In this document: in pieces, positions 1-8,400 of the stretch
How the letters are laid out: every line of letters starts with the position of its first letter
Numbering within the stretch: the first letter of the stretch is position 1
NCBI RefSeq assembly: GCF_030580935.1
Contig: NZ_JAUQOM010000002.1
Location: forward strand, 372,001-436,000
Length of the DNA: 64,000 bases
Reading direction: 5' to 3'
Source of the DNA: Sphingobium cyanobacteriorum
Lineage (GTDB): Bacteria > Pseudomonadota > Alphaproteobacteria > Sphingomonadales > Sphingomonadaceae
Made by a program: the position numbers and the translations under genes
The notes under the pieces: generated by a model
Told to the model about the DNA's origin: nothing
Databases searched by the model: none
What the model saw: only the letters and a program-made list of their open reading frames with translations

Positions 1-49
1 GCGAAGGCTGGCATCTCAGGCCGCAAGGGGACGGCTTGAGGCACGCGAT

Positions 50-65
50 CCCGGCCTTCGCCGGG
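50..65. other. Short hairpin 3' of nusG
   Basis: A 6-bp GC stem (CCCGGC/GCCGGG) with a 4-nt loop lies just downstream of the nusG stop. There is no T-tract on either strand, so a terminator role is not supported. Confidence 0.3.
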
Positions 66-74
66 ACGGCGTAA

Positions 75-611
75 TCACTTCGACAGTTCGACCTGCTCGA
101 AATCCAGTTCGACCGGGGTGGCGCGGCCGAAGATCGACACCGACACCTTGACCCGGTTCTTTTCGAAATCCAGTTCCTCGACCACGCCGTTGAAGCTGGC
201 GAACGGACCGTCCAGCACCTTGACGCTGTCGCCGATCTCGTAATCGACGCTGACCTTGTGCTTGGGCGCGGCCTCGGCTTCCTTCTGGGCGCCGAAATAG
301 CGCGCCGCGTCGGCCTCGCTGATCGCCTGCGGCTTGCCGCTCGAACCCAGGAAGCCCGTCACCTTGGGCGTGTTCTTCACCAGGTGATAGATATCGTCGT
401 TCATCGCCAGCTTGGCCAGGACATAGCCGGGCATGAACTTGCGCTCGACCTGCACCTTCTTGCCGCGCTTCACCTCTGTCACCGTCTCGGTGGGGACTTC
501 CACCTGCTCGACCAGTTGGGAGAGGCCCATGCGCTCGGCTTCGGACAGGATCGATTCCTTGACCTTGTTCTCGAAGCCCGAATAGGCGTGGATGATGTAC
601 CAGCGCGCCAT
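75..611 (-). CDS. nusG: Transcription termination/antitermination factor NusG
   Basis: This 178-residue protein has the full NusG layout. The NGN domain starts at WYIIHAYSGFENKVKES (residues 4-20), and a C-terminal KOW domain holds GDSVKVLDGPFASFNG near residue 127. NusG binds RNA polymerase in the cytoplasm, increases processivity, and couples transcription to Rho or to the ribosome. It follows tRNA-Trp and secE on the same strand, the usual bacterial order. The ribosomal protein genes that normally follow would lie beyond position 1. Confidence 0.98.
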   Translation of the reverse strand: MARWYIIHAYSGFENKVKESILSEAERMGLSQLVEQVEVPTETVTEVKRGKKVQVERKFMPGYVLAKLAMNDDIYHLVKNTPKVTGFLGSSGKPQAISEADAARYFGAQKEAEAAPKHKVSVDYEIGDSVKVLDGPFASFNGVVEELDFEKNRVKVSVSIFGRATPVELDFEQVELSK

Positions 612-632
612 GTTACCCTTTCAAAATCTTAA

Positions 633-839
633 TCAGGCCTGGCCTGCCGCGACGCTCAGCAACCACTGAACGATCGCGCCGAAGAAGGTGTCGATGCCGA
701 AGAAGAAGAGACCCAGCAGCGTCGTCATGATGACGACCATCACGCCTGTCATCATTGTCTCGCGGCCGGTCGGCCACACGATCTTCTTCGCTTCGGTCTG
801 CACCTGATTGACGAATTCGCCGGGGGAAACCTTCGCCAT
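633..839 (-). CDS. secE: Preprotein translocase subunit SecE
   Basis: This 68-residue protein starts at MAKVSPGEFVNQVQ. It has the short amphipathic helix (EAKKIVWPTGRE) followed by one transmembrane segment (about residues 33-62), as in short SecE proteins with a single membrane helix. SecE clamps SecY in the inner-membrane translocon. An open frame continues about 68 codons upstream, but family length and the conserved N-terminus place the start at 839. Only 21 bp separate it from nusG, so the two are probably cotranscribed. Confidence 0.96.
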   Translation of the reverse strand: MAKVSPGEFVNQVQTEAKKIVWPTGRETMMTGVMVVIMTTLLGLFFFGIDTFFGAIVQWLLSVAAGQA

Positions 840-968
840 CGTTTGCCTTCTTGCGTTTCGAACCAACACCAATTCGCGCAGCAACAGTTCGCCCTCCCGA
901 TCCCGCCCTGTTTGGCGTCCGGGGGTGCGACCGCTTGCTCCGCGATCTTGTTTCGCCTGCGCACTTAG

Positions 969-1000
969 CCGCGAACCCCTGCATTTACAAGGGTTCGCGG
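969..1000. other. Perfect hairpin between tRNA-Trp and secE
   Basis: A perfect 10-bp stem (CCGCGAACCC/GGGTTCGCGG) encloses a 12-nt loop between the 3' end of tRNA-Trp and secE. On the minus strand no T-run follows it, so it may be an RNA-processing or attenuation structure rather than a simple terminator. Confidence 0.4.
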
Positions 1001-1010
1001 CCAGTTCGCT

Positions 1011-1086
1011 TGGCAGGAGTGGAGGGACTCGAACCCACGGCATTCGGTTTTGGAGACCGACGCTCTACCAACTGAGCTACACTCCT
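1011..1086 (-). tRNA. tRNA-Trp (CCA anticodon)
   Basis: Read on the minus strand, the 76 nt fold as a tRNA. The acceptor stem is AGGAGTG/CACTCCT, the D-arm contains GCTCAGTTGGTAGAGC, the anticodon loop is CTCCAAA (anticodon CCA), and the T-arm contains GGTTCGAGTCC. A discriminator G is followed by an encoded CCA tail (1011-1013). Its position just upstream of secE-nusG is the widespread bacterial arrangement. Confidence 0.97.
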
Positions 1087-1149
1087 GCACTGGCCGGGGC
1101 CAGCGAAGGAGGGCGCTTTAGCGTGGGCGGCCGGGCAGGGCAAGCGCGA

Positions 1150-2067
1150 TTATGCGGCTTTTTGCATCGGCCCGGCGACGTGCGTGTCCACGCTGGTCTG
1201 CCGCTCGGCCTCCGCGTTGATCTGCGCGCCCAGCAACACGACATAGGCGGATGCGAACAGCCATAGCTGCAACACCACCACCGCGCCCAGCGACCCGTAC
1301 GTCTCGTTATACTTGCCGAAGGTGGACACATAATAGGACACGCCCAGCGTCACCAGCAGCCAGAACAGGGTCGCCGTCACCGATCCCACCGTCAGCCATT
1401 GCCATTGCGCCTGCCGCCGGTTCGGCCCGAACCGATAGATCAGGCCGAAGATGACGCTGGCCAGCAGCCCCGCGCACACCCATGTCACCGCCTTGACCGC
1501 GAACAGCGCGCCTGGGCCCCAGTCCGTCAGCCATTTCTGGACAAGGCCGATGATCGTCGCGGTGAACACGCCCGCCACCACCACCAGCACGGCGGAAAAG
1601 GTGATGCCCATGGACGTGCGGTAAAAGCGCAAGATGTTGCGCCCTTCCTTCTGGCCATAGACGATGTTCAACGCCTCCATGATCGCCGACGCCGCGCGCG
1701 TCGCGCCATAGACCGCCAGCGCCAGCGCGCCGAACAGCCCCAGGCCGACCGCCGGCTTGGCCGCGCTCACCACCCCCAGCAACTGGTCGTTGATCAGGCG
1801 TGCCGCATCGGCGGGGACCACGGTGATGATCGCCTGCATATGCCGCGCCACCAGTTGCGGATCGCCGAACAGGCCATATGTCAGCGCGACCGCGCCGAAC
1901 AGCGGCGCGATCGACAGAAAGGCGTAATAGGCCACCCCCGCCGCCAGCAGGCCGACATGATTGTCGCCGATCGCGGCATAGACGCGCTTCAATATCTCCC
2001 ACCAGGCGCGCGGCGGGATTTTCCACGGCGCATCGACATGCACCTGCTGCGCGATTCTTTCCGCCAT
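1150..2067 (-). CDS. YihY/virulence factor BrkB family membrane protein
   Basis: This 305-residue inner-membrane protein has about six hydrophobic segments. The family signature near residue 40, LLAAGVAYYAFLSIAPLFG, is followed by the conserved GATRAASAIMEALN stretch. YihY/BrkB proteins were once annotated as ribonuclease BN, but their function is unsettled. The start at 2067 is preceded by a GGGGGA ribosome-binding site. The frame stays open upstream, but that part has compositionally odd, low-complexity translation. Confidence 0.9.
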   Translation of the reverse strand: MAERIAQQVHVDAPWKIPPRAWWEILKRVYAAIGDNHVGLLAAGVAYYAFLSIAPLFGAVALTYGLFGDPQLVARHMQAIITVVPADAARLINDQLLGVVSAAKPAVGLGLFGALALAVYGATRAASAIMEALNIVYGQKEGRNILRFYRTSMGITFSAVLVVVAGVFTATIIGLVQKWLTDWGPGALFAVKAVTWVCAGLLASVIFGLIYRFGPNRRQAQWQWLTVGSVTATLFWLLVTLGVSYYVSTFGKYNETYGSLGAVVVLQLWLFASAYVVLLGAQINAEAERQTSVDTHVAGPMQKAA

Positions 2068-2152
2068 GGCGGTCCCCCTGCTGTTCCAGCAAGGCAAGCG
2101 CATGAAGGGGGAGGGCGGTTCCATCCTGGCCACGCGCCGCCGCGCGCGTCGC

Positions 2153-2590
2153 CTATCCGCCGTGATAGGGTTCGCAGGCGATGCCGTCGCCATCGCCATC
2201 CATGTGCGCGCCATAGCCGGGCTGGCCGCGATAGAGCGGGGCCGCACCCGCCGCCCACGCATCGCGGCAATTGCGATAGGCTCCGGTGGCGCTACCGGCG
2301 CCCGCAGCAGGGGCTTGCACCCTGCGGGGCGCAGGTGCGGCAGGTGCGGCAGGCGCGGACAGGGCGCCACCGCCGGGCTGCTGCCGGTCCAGTTCATCGG
2401 CCGACATCGGCTGATCCAGGCGGATGGTGTTGCGGGTGGGCCGCCATGGCGCGCTGGTGGCCCTCTGGTGCTCGACCGGCACGGTCGCGACCGCTGGCCT
2501 GCTGGTCAAGTGACGCAATCCAGCGCCACCCATGCCGCCCATGGCAACCACTGCCAGCGCCGTCCCGATCCCGAAATGCCGTCCCGTCAT
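2153..2590 (-). CDS. Excalibur calcium-binding domain protein
   Basis: This protein of about 145 residues has one N-terminal hydrophobic segment (a signal peptide or anchor, residues 5-25), a Pro/Ala-rich linker, and a C-terminal excalibur domain. The domain begins with YRNCRDAWAAG and ends with the Asp-rich loop DGDGDGIACEP, which resembles an EF-hand calcium loop. It is probably periplasmic or surface-exposed. The start is uncertain: ATG codons at 2590 and 2602 are both possible and neither has a strong ribosome-binding site. The role is unknown. Confidence 0.75.
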   Translation of the reverse strand: MTGRHFGIGTALAVVAMGGMGGAGLRHLTSRPAVATVPVEHQRATSAPWRPTRNTIRLDQPMSADELDRQQPGGGALSAPAAPAAPAPRRVQAPAAGAGSATGAYRNCRDAWAAGAAPLYRGQPGYGAHMDGDGDGIACEPYHGG

Positions 2591-2761
2591 GCGGCCGGGC
2601 ATAACCGCCCATGGTAAAGGAAGGGTTGTCCAGGGGGGCATGCGCCGTTTTGCAAAGGGCGATCCTGGCCGTCGCTAAACCAGATGCTGGCGGTCGACCA
2701 AAATCCACCCTCCTCTGGCAGGAGAGCCATTGCCTCCGCCCAATCGCAATGCGACGCCACG

Positions 2762-3985
2762 CTACAAGAACACGCCGCCCTTCATCACCCGCCGCGCGCG
2801 GCCCTGCACCGGCAGGCGGTCGAACGGGGTGTTGCCTGCCGACGCCGCCATCTTCGCGCGGTCCACGATCCACGGCGCATCGGGATCGACGAAGATCAGG
2901 TCGGCCGCGCTGCCGGGGGCAAAGCTGCCCGCGTTCACGCCCAATATCTTTGCCGGGTTGGCGGACAGCAGCGTCATCAGCCGGCCCATCGACACCTGCC
3001 CCTCGCGCACCAGGTTGAGCGAGAGCGCCAGCAGCGTTTCCGCCCCCGCCATGCCCGGCGCGGCATCGGCGAAGGGCAGGCGCTTGTCCTCCGGTCCGCG
3101 CGGATCGTGGCTGGACGTGATCACGTCCACCGTCCCGTCCGCCACCGCCGCCAGGCTCGCCTGCCGGTCCCGCTCGTCGCGCAACGGCGGCGACAGGCGG
3201 GCGAAGGTGCGGAAATCCGTGACCGCCTGGTCGTTCAGGAACAGATAGGCCGGGCTGATCCCGCAGGTGACGTTCAGCCCTTCGGCCTTGGCCGCGCGGA
3301 TGCGGTCAAAGCCCGCCTGCGTCGTCACCAGCCGGAAATGGATCGCCGCGCCCGTCTCGCGCACCAGCATGATGTCGCGGGCGATCGCCATCGCCTCCGC
3401 GCAGGCCGGCGCGTGGGGCAGGCCCAGGCGCGTCGCCGTCTCGCCGCTGGTCGCCACCGCCTTCGCCGTCAGCCCGCCATCCTCGGCATGGGCGATCACG
3501 GTCAGGCCCAGCCCGCTGGCATAGGACAGCACGCGCAGCATGACGCCCGAATCCGCGATCCATTGCCGCCCGGTGCCGACCGCCTTCGCGCCCGCCGCCT
3601 GCATCAGGCCCATTTCGGCCATTTCCGTGCCCTGCAAGCCGCGCGTCGCCGCCGCGATCGGATGCACCCAGAAATCGGGCTTGCCCGCGCGCGTCGCCTG
3701 CCGGATCAGCCCCACCTCGTCCAGCGCCGCCCGCTGGTCCGGCATCAGCGCCGCGCGCGTGATCCCGCCGAAATGAAAGGCCGGCTTGTCGGTGGCGAAC
3801 ACGCCCAGGTCGATGAGGCCCGGCGCGACCACCAGGCCGCCCGCATCGACCCGCTGCGCATCGTCCGGCACCGCCACATCGCCCGCCGCGACGATCCGGT
3901 CCCCCTCGATCAGCACGACGCCGGGCGTCATCGCGTCGCCCGCCGGATCGGCGAGGTGACCGTTGATGATGGCGATCATAGTCAC
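2762..3985 (-). CDS. Dihydroorotase-like protein, catalytically degenerate (PyrC' / PyrX type)
   Basis: This 407-residue amidohydrolase-fold protein follows pyrB on the same strand. Its overall sequence matches class I dihydroorotase, but key metal ligands are missing. The usual PGLIDLHVH reads PGLIDLGVF (residues 55-63). The usual HICHVST region reads HFRLVTT, and the TDHAPH region reads SSHDPR, losing the catalytic Asp. In Pseudomonas-type aspartate transcarbamoylases, such an inactive subunit is a structural partner of PyrB, which is the likely role here. An active pyrC should lie elsewhere. The start is GTG at 3985 or ATG at 3979. Confidence 0.88.
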   Translation of the reverse strand: MTMIAIINGHLADPAGDAMTPGVVLIEGDRIVAAGDVAVPDDAQRVDAGGLVVAPGLIDLGVFATDKPAFHFGGITRAALMPDQRAALDEVGLIRQATRAGKPDFWVHPIAAATRGLQGTEMAEMGLMQAAGAKAVGTGRQWIADSGVMLRVLSYASGLGLTVIAHAEDGGLTAKAVATSGETATRLGLPHAPACAEAMAIARDIMLVRETGAAIHFRLVTTQAGFDRIRAAKAEGLNVTCGISPAYLFLNDQAVTDFRTFARLSPPLRDERDRQASLAAVADGTVDVITSSHDPRGPEDKRLPFADAAPGMAGAETLLALSLNLVREGQVSMGRLMTLLSANPAKILGVNAGSFAPGSAADLIFVDPDAPWIVDRAKMAASAGNTPFDRLPVQGRARRVMKGGVFL

Positions 3986-4008
3986 TGCACTCCCCCGAAA
4001 CAGAAGCC

Positions 4009-4095
4009 GTCATCCCCGCGGAGGCGGGGATCCATCTCCTGGCCTTGCGGCCGGGGATGGGGTGGGAGATGGATTGCCGCCTGCGCGGCAATGAC
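4009..4095. repeat. Paired palindromic (REP/BIME-like) intergenic repeat
   Basis: Two palindromic units face each other between pyrB and the dihydroorotase-like gene. The first (4009-4039) starts GTCATCCCCGCGG and ends ATCCATCTCC. The second (4065-4095) is its imperfect reverse complement, starting GGAGATGGAT and ending GGCAATGAC. The pair would form a large RNA hairpin within the pyr operon transcript. The GTCATnCCCGCG core resembles REP elements found dispersed in many bacteria. Confidence 0.75.
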
Positions 4096-4112
4096 CGACA
4101 AGGCCGGAATGG

Positions 4113-5108
4113 TCACGCCCATCCCTCCACGCCCCGCGCGCCGCGCGTCAGCACGTCCAGGCACGCCATCCGCACGGCCACGCCCATCGCGACCTGTTCG
4201 GTAATCGCCGATCGTTCGGGATGATCGGCGACGCTGCTGCTGATTTCCACGCCCCGGTTCATCGGCCCCGGATGCATCACCAGCGCATCGGGCCTGGCGA
4301 TGGCCAGCCGCTCCGGCGTCAGCCCGTACAGCGCATGATATTCCCGCGCCGACGGTATGAACGCTCCGTCCATCCGCTCATTCTGGAGCCGCAGCATCAT
4401 CACCACGTCCGCGCCGTCCAGCCCCTCGTCCATCTTCGTAAAGGGCGTCGCCCCCAGCATCTCCACCTCCGGCGGCAGCAGCGTCGGCGGCGCGACCGCG
4501 CGCACCTGCGCGCCCAGCGCGGCCAGGCACAGCATGTTCGACCGCGCCACCCGGCTATGCAGCACATCGCCGCAGATCGCGACCACCAGCCCTTCGAACC
4601 CGCCCTTGCGCCGCCGGATCGTCAGCGCGTCGAGCAAGGCTTGCGTGGGATGCTGATGCCATCCGTCGCCCGCGTTCAGCACCGGGCAGTCCACCTTGTC
4701 CGCGATCAGCCGCACCGCGCCGGAACTCGCATGGCGGATCACGATCACATCGGCGGCCATGGCATTCAATGTCATGGCCGTGTCGATCAGCGTTTCGCCC
4801 TTCTTCACGCTCGACGTGGCCGCCGCCATGTTGACCACGTCCGCGCCCAGCCGCTTGCCGGCAATCTCGAACGAAAGCAGCGTGCGTGTGCTATTCTCGA
4901 AAAAGGCGTTGATCTGCGTCATTCCCGCCAGCCGGTCATCATGCTTGCGCGCCTGCCCCTTGTTGGTCGCGGCCCAATGTTCGGCCTCGTCCAGCAGGAA
5001 CCGGATTTCCCAGGGTTTCAGGTCCGCGATCGACAGCAGATGCCTGTGCGGAAACAGCGCCCGGCCGGTCAGTTCGGGGGTCGCGTCAGGAATGAAGATG
5101 TCGGGCAT
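4113..5108 (-). CDS. pyrB: Aspartate carbamoyltransferase catalytic chain
   Basis: This 331-residue enzyme catalyses carbamoyl phosphate plus aspartate to carbamoyl aspartate, the committed step of pyrimidine synthesis. Visible motifs are the carbamoyl-phosphate loop [15 protein letters not shown] and the C-terminal MHPGPMNRG. The start at [12 protein letters not shown] (5108) fits family length; the frame is open 17 codons further. No pyrI-type regulatory chain is adjacent. The following dihydroorotase-like gene suggests a class A (PyrB-PyrC') dodecameric enzyme. Confidence 0.96.
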   Translation of the reverse strand: MPDIFIPDATPELTGRALFPHRHLLSIADLKPWEIRFLLDEAEHWAATNKGQARKHDDRLAGMTQINAFFENSTRTLLSFEIAGKRLGADVVNMAAATSSVKKGETLIDTAMTLNAMAADVIVIRHASSGAVRLIADKVDCPVLNAGDGWHQHPTQALLDALTIRRRKGGFEGLVVAICGDVLHSRVARSNMLCLAALGAQVRAVAPPTLLPPEVEMLGATPFTKMDEGLDGADVVMMLRLQNERMDGAFIPSAREYHALYGLTPERLAIARPDALVMHPGPMNRGVEISSSVADHPERSAITEQVAMGVAVRMACLDVLTRGARGVEGWA

Positions 5109-5250
5109 GAGCCGGTGCTTTAGGGGAGGGGAGGGGAGAGGGCAAGGTGAACCCGTCATTGCCAGAAGCGGCGATATAATCTCTATTGCAGGGATGGCGT
5201 GACGGCAAATGTCGACCGGCGGTTTTCCGCCGTTCGCGCTCCGAAAATGT

Positions 5251-6501
5251 TCAGTCAGCGTCCGGGTTGCGGAAATTCAGCCGCCGCGTCACCGTATAGT
5301 CCAGCACGCCCACCAGCAGATAGCTGATCCACTGTTTCGCCAGGGTCAACGCAGTGCGGCTGGCGCGATGGTCGGCCAGGCTGATCGCCCGGCTCTCGCC
5401 TGCCTCTGCCGTGATGAAATCGCGCACGGCCGCCGCGAAATCCCGGTCCTCCACCCGCAGCATCAGTTCCAGGTTCAGGAACAGGCTGCGCATGTCGAAA
5501 TTGGCCGATCCCACGAACACCGCATCATCGATCACGATCAGCTTCATGTGCAGCTTGCACGGCTGATATTCGTAAATCTCCACCCCGCGTTTCAGCAGCG
5601 GCCCATAAAGCAGCCGCGCCGCCGCCACGGTCGCGCCATTGTCCGACCGGGACGGCAGGATGATCCGCGCGCCCGCCCGCCGCGTCGCCCGCGCGATTCG
5701 CGTCAGCATCCCCCGGCCGGGCGAGAAATAGGCGGCGATCATGTCGACCCGCCGCGCCCGTTCCAGGTCATGCTTCACCACCTGCGCCCAGGGGCTCAAC
5801 CGCCGGGTCGGCCCGCCGATCAGCCAGCGGAACGGTTCGTCCGGGTCATGGTGCAGCGCCGGGTGCCATTGCCGCACCATGCGCCGTAAGGTGCGGAACC
5901 GCTGTTTCTTCGTGCCTACCCAGCGCCACAACTGCCCGTACCATTTGGCCATCGCCTCCACCTGGTCGCCCGCGACCAGCAGGCCGATGTCGCGCCAGCA
6001 ATCCTCCGCCGGGATGCCGAAATAACCGTCCTCGACATTGAATCCGCCGATCAGCAGGCGTGCCGCGTCGGCGATCGCCATCTTCTGATGGTTGCGGATC
6101 AGGTAGCGGGTGGATCGTCGCGTCCCGAACCGTGCGAACTGCGCGCCCGCTTCCACCAGGGGGGCAAAGAAGCTGTCGGGCGTGCGGGACGATCCGAAAC
6201 CGTCGACCATCAGCGTCACCGCCACCCCGCGCGCCCGCGCCGCGATCAGCGCGTCGCGCACCATCGTCCCGCTGCCATCGGCCGCAAAGATGTAATAATA
6301 GAGGTTCAGGCTGCGCCGCGCGCCCGCGATCAGCGTGATCAGCGCATCGCGCAGCGCCTGCCCGTCGGCGATCAGCCGCAGCCGGTTGCCGGCCAGATCG
6401 GCGCATATCGGCGCGGTGCGCGGGCCGGGGGCGGTGGACGCCGGGGCAGGCTCTGGGGTCGCCATGCCGCCCTCATGCCGTGTTTGCTTGCCTTGCGCCA
6501 T
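5251..6501 (-). CDS. Phospholipase D-like / cardiolipin synthase-type phosphatidyltransferase
   Basis: This 416-residue protein carries two complete HKD motifs: NHQKMAIAD in the first half and [11 protein letters not shown] in the second, the latter followed by [11 protein letters not shown]. This is the two-lobe architecture of cardiolipin synthases and related phosphatidyltransferases. It lacks the N-terminal membrane helices of ClsA, so it is closer to ClsB/C-like or unassigned PLD proteins. A second in-frame ATG 12 codons in (MATPEPAP) could be the real start. The exact lipid substrate is not deducible. Confidence 0.85.
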   Translation of the reverse strand: MAQGKQTRHEGGMATPEPAPASTAPGPRTAPICADLAGNRLRLIADGQALRDALITLIAGARRSLNLYYYIFAADGSGTMVRDALIAARARGVAVTLMVDGFGSSRTPDSFFAPLVEAGAQFARFGTRRSTRYLIRNHQKMAIADAARLLIGGFNVEDGYFGIPAEDCWRDIGLLVAGDQVEAMAKWYGQLWRWVGTKKQRFRTLRRMVRQWHPALHHDPDEPFRWLIGGPTRRLSPWAQVVKHDLERARRVDMIAAYFSPGRGMLTRIARATRRAGARIILPSRSDNGATVAAARLLYGPLLKRGVEIYEYQPCKLHMKLIVIDDAVFVGSANFDMRSLFLNLELMLRVEDRDFAAAVRDFITAEAGESRAISLADHRASRTALTLAKQWISYLLVGVLDYTVTRRLNFRNPDAD

Positions 6502-6591
6502 GGCTTTATGGCCTTTTCATTGACTCGGTCGTGGGGCGCTGCTAGTGGCCCGGTTCACGACTTTCCTTCCGTTATTTGCAGGAGGCCCTGT

Positions 6592-6936
6592 TTGGCCCGC
6601 GTTACCGTCGAAGATTGCGTCGACAAAATTACCAACCGTTTCGATCTTGTCCTGCTCGCCGCCCAGCGCGCGCGGGAGATTTCCGGTGGCGCCGAACTGA
6701 CGGTCGATCGTGACCGTGACAAGAATCCGGTCGTCGCGCTGCGTGAAATCGCTGAAGAAACCGTCATGCCCGTCGATCTCCACGATTCGCTCGTCGCGTC
6801 CCTGCAAAAGGTGCAGATCGATGATGACGATACGCCGGACGAAATCGGCTCGATCGCCCAGTCGGCGGAGGCGTTGCGCCTGACCGCCGCCGCGCCGCCG
6901 CGTAACCAGAATATTGGCGGCGACTACGACGGCTGA
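6592..6936 (+). CDS. rpoZ: RNA polymerase omega subunit
   Basis: This 114-residue protein begins [22 protein letters not shown] and contains ISGG and [11 protein letters not shown], which are diagnostic for omega. Omega wraps the C-terminal tail of beta-prime and helps polymerase assembly; in (p)ppGpp-responsive bacteria it contributes to the ppGpp site. The start is TTG at 6592, chosen because a strong AGGAGG (6580-6585) lies 6 nt upstream and no ATG occurs in a suitable place. It appears monocistronic, with a terminator directly downstream. Confidence 0.95.
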   Translation: MARVTVEDCVDKITNRFDLVLLAAQRAREISGGAELTVDRDRDKNPVVALREIAEETVMPVDLHDSLVASLQKVQIDDDDTPDEIGSIAQSAEALRLTAAAPPRNQNIGGDYDG

Positions 6937-6962
6937 TCGCCGCACAAGTTTGGAGAGGGAAA

Positions 6963-7004
6963 GAGGCCCGGCCTGCGCAAGCAGGACCGGGCCTCGACCT
7001 TTTT
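6963..7004 (+). terminator. Rho-independent terminator of rpoZ
   Basis: A long stem (GAGGCCCGG...CCGGGCCTC plus inner CCTGC/GCAGG around a GCAA tetraloop, one bulged A) is followed by a T5 run. It lies 26 bp past the rpoZ stop. Confidence 0.9.
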
Positions 7005-7157
7005 GGTATCCGATAAAGCCGGTGCGATGCGTGATTGTGCGCGCGGCGAAGCCATCCATGGCGGGCGCGCTGGCAAGATGCGTCAATCTGGCGTCATCCC
7101 GCTCCGGCGATCAGGCGACAGGGGGCCGCGCATCGCGCGATCCCCCTGTCGTCCTTG

Positions 7158-7508
7158 TCAGCATCTGGAATTGCGGTCGATCGCCCGGCCGGCCAGCGCG
7201 CCCGCGCCCGCGCCGATGATCGTGCCCGGCGCACGGTCGCCATGCGTATCCACGGCCCGGCCCAGCAACGCGCCGGCGACGCCGCCCAGCAGCAGCCCGG
7301 TGGTGCCGCCCGACTTGCGGCAGCGATAGGCGCGATCGTCACGATAGCCGCGACGATCGGCATAGCGGTCGCCGCGATAATGATCGCCACGATAATCGCG
7401 ATGATAGCCATGGCGATGATGATCGCGGGCGTAGGATGTTGCGGGCACGACCGCGCCCAGCGACGCGGCGGCAAGGGCGGTGGCCAATATGGCTTTGCGA
7501 ATGAACAT
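7158..7508 (-). CDS. Secreted glycine-zipper (2TM) surface protein
   Basis: This 116-residue protein has a signal peptide (cut near ATSYA-RDHH), a His/Arg/Tyr/Asp-rich middle with DYRGDHYRGDRY-like repeats, and a C-terminal glycine-zipper pair (GLLLGGVAGALLGRAVD and GTIIGAGAGALAGRAID). Glycine-zipper proteins of the 17 kDa antigen type sit in or at the outer membrane. A paralogue with the same layout lies at 39328-39762. It is probably envelope-associated, but the function is unknown. Confidence 0.85.
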   Translation of the reverse strand: MFIRKAILATALAAASLGAVVPATSYARDHHRHGYHRDYRGDHYRGDRYADRRGYRDDRAYRCRKSGGTTGLLLGGVAGALLGRAVDTHGDRAPGTIIGAGAGALAGRAIDRNSRC

Positions 7509-7615
7509 AAATTCTCCTCGGACCTGATCATCTGTTGACGGTCCGGGCTATCGCATGGCCCCGATGTTCCGATCCTGAACCGGCCTGTCATGTGCCGTTC
7601 AGCTAAGCGGGCCGC

Positions 7616-8305
7616 TCAGTCCAGGTCCGGCAATGCCCAGTCGATCGCGCCCCGGCCATGCGCCTCCAGAAATGCGTTGGCCCTGGAAAAGGGCCGTGAC
7701 CCCAGAAATCCGTTATGCGCCGACAATGGGGAGGGGTGGGCGGACTTGATCACCAGATGCCGGTCCTGGTCGACAAAGGCGGCCTTGCGCTGGGCATAGG
7801 CGCCCCACAGCATGAACACGACCGGCTCTTCCTTTTGCGCCACCAGCCGGATCACCGCGTCGGTGAACAATTCCCATCCCTTGCCCTGATGCGATGCCGC
7901 GCGGCCCATTTCCACCGTCAGCACACTGTTGAGCAGCAGCACGCCCTGCTTGGCCCAATGGTCCAGAAAGCCGTGCCTGGCCCGTGCGATGCCCAGGTCT
8001 GTCTCCATCTCCTTGTAGATATTGACCAGCGACGGCGGCGTCCGCACGCCCGGTTTCACCGAAAAGCACAGGCCATGCGCCTGTCCTTCGCCATGATAGG
8101 GGTCTTGCCCCAATATCACGACCTTCACCTTGTCCACCGGCGTCAGGTCGAGCGCCCGGAAATATTCGCTCCCCTTGGGAAAGATGCGCTTGCCTGCTGC
8201 CTTTTCCGCCTGAAGGAAGCGTTTGAGCGCCTGCATGTGCGGCGCGGCGAATTGGCTGGCCAGCGGCGTGCGCCAGCTTTCGTGCAGCTTGATCCCGTCT
8301 GTCAT
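7616..8305 (-). CDS. ung: Uracil-DNA glycosylase (family 1)
   Basis: This 229-residue enzyme removes uracil from DNA, starting base-excision repair. Motif [19 protein letters not shown], contains the catalytic Asp and the uracil-stacking residues. The leucine-loop motif AHPSPLS near the C-terminus contains the catalytic His. Length is typical. It is divergent from the adjacent beta-lactamase gene and shows no operon partner. Confidence 0.96.
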   Translation of the reverse strand: MTDGIKLHESWRTPLASQFAAPHMQALKRFLQAEKAAGKRIFPKGSEYFRALDLTPVDKVKVVILGQDPYHGEGQAHGLCFSVKPGVRTPPSLVNIYKEMETDLGIARARHGFLDHWAKQGVLLLNSVLTVEMGRAASHQGKGWELFTDAVIRLVAQKEEPVVFMLWGAYAQRKAAFVDQDRHLVIKSAHPSPLSAHNGFLGSRPFSRANAFLEAHGRGAIDWALPDLD

Positions 8306-8400
8306 GACGCCCCTGATGGCCTGCGCCGCAAAGCCCTGTCAACGCGCCCGTTTGCGGTTAACGCTCTTGCCTCGCGGCGGATGATCCGCAACTAAAGGTC

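Noticed and set aside
50..65. nusG terminator
   Set aside because: The hairpin lacks a T-run, and nusG is normally cotranscribed with ribosomal protein genes, so a terminator there would be unexpected.
2684..4204. 506-codon plus-strand open frame across the dihydroorotase-like gene
   Set aside because: Composition (Arg/His/Gln-rich) is that of an antisense shadow, and it also runs through an intergenic repeat.
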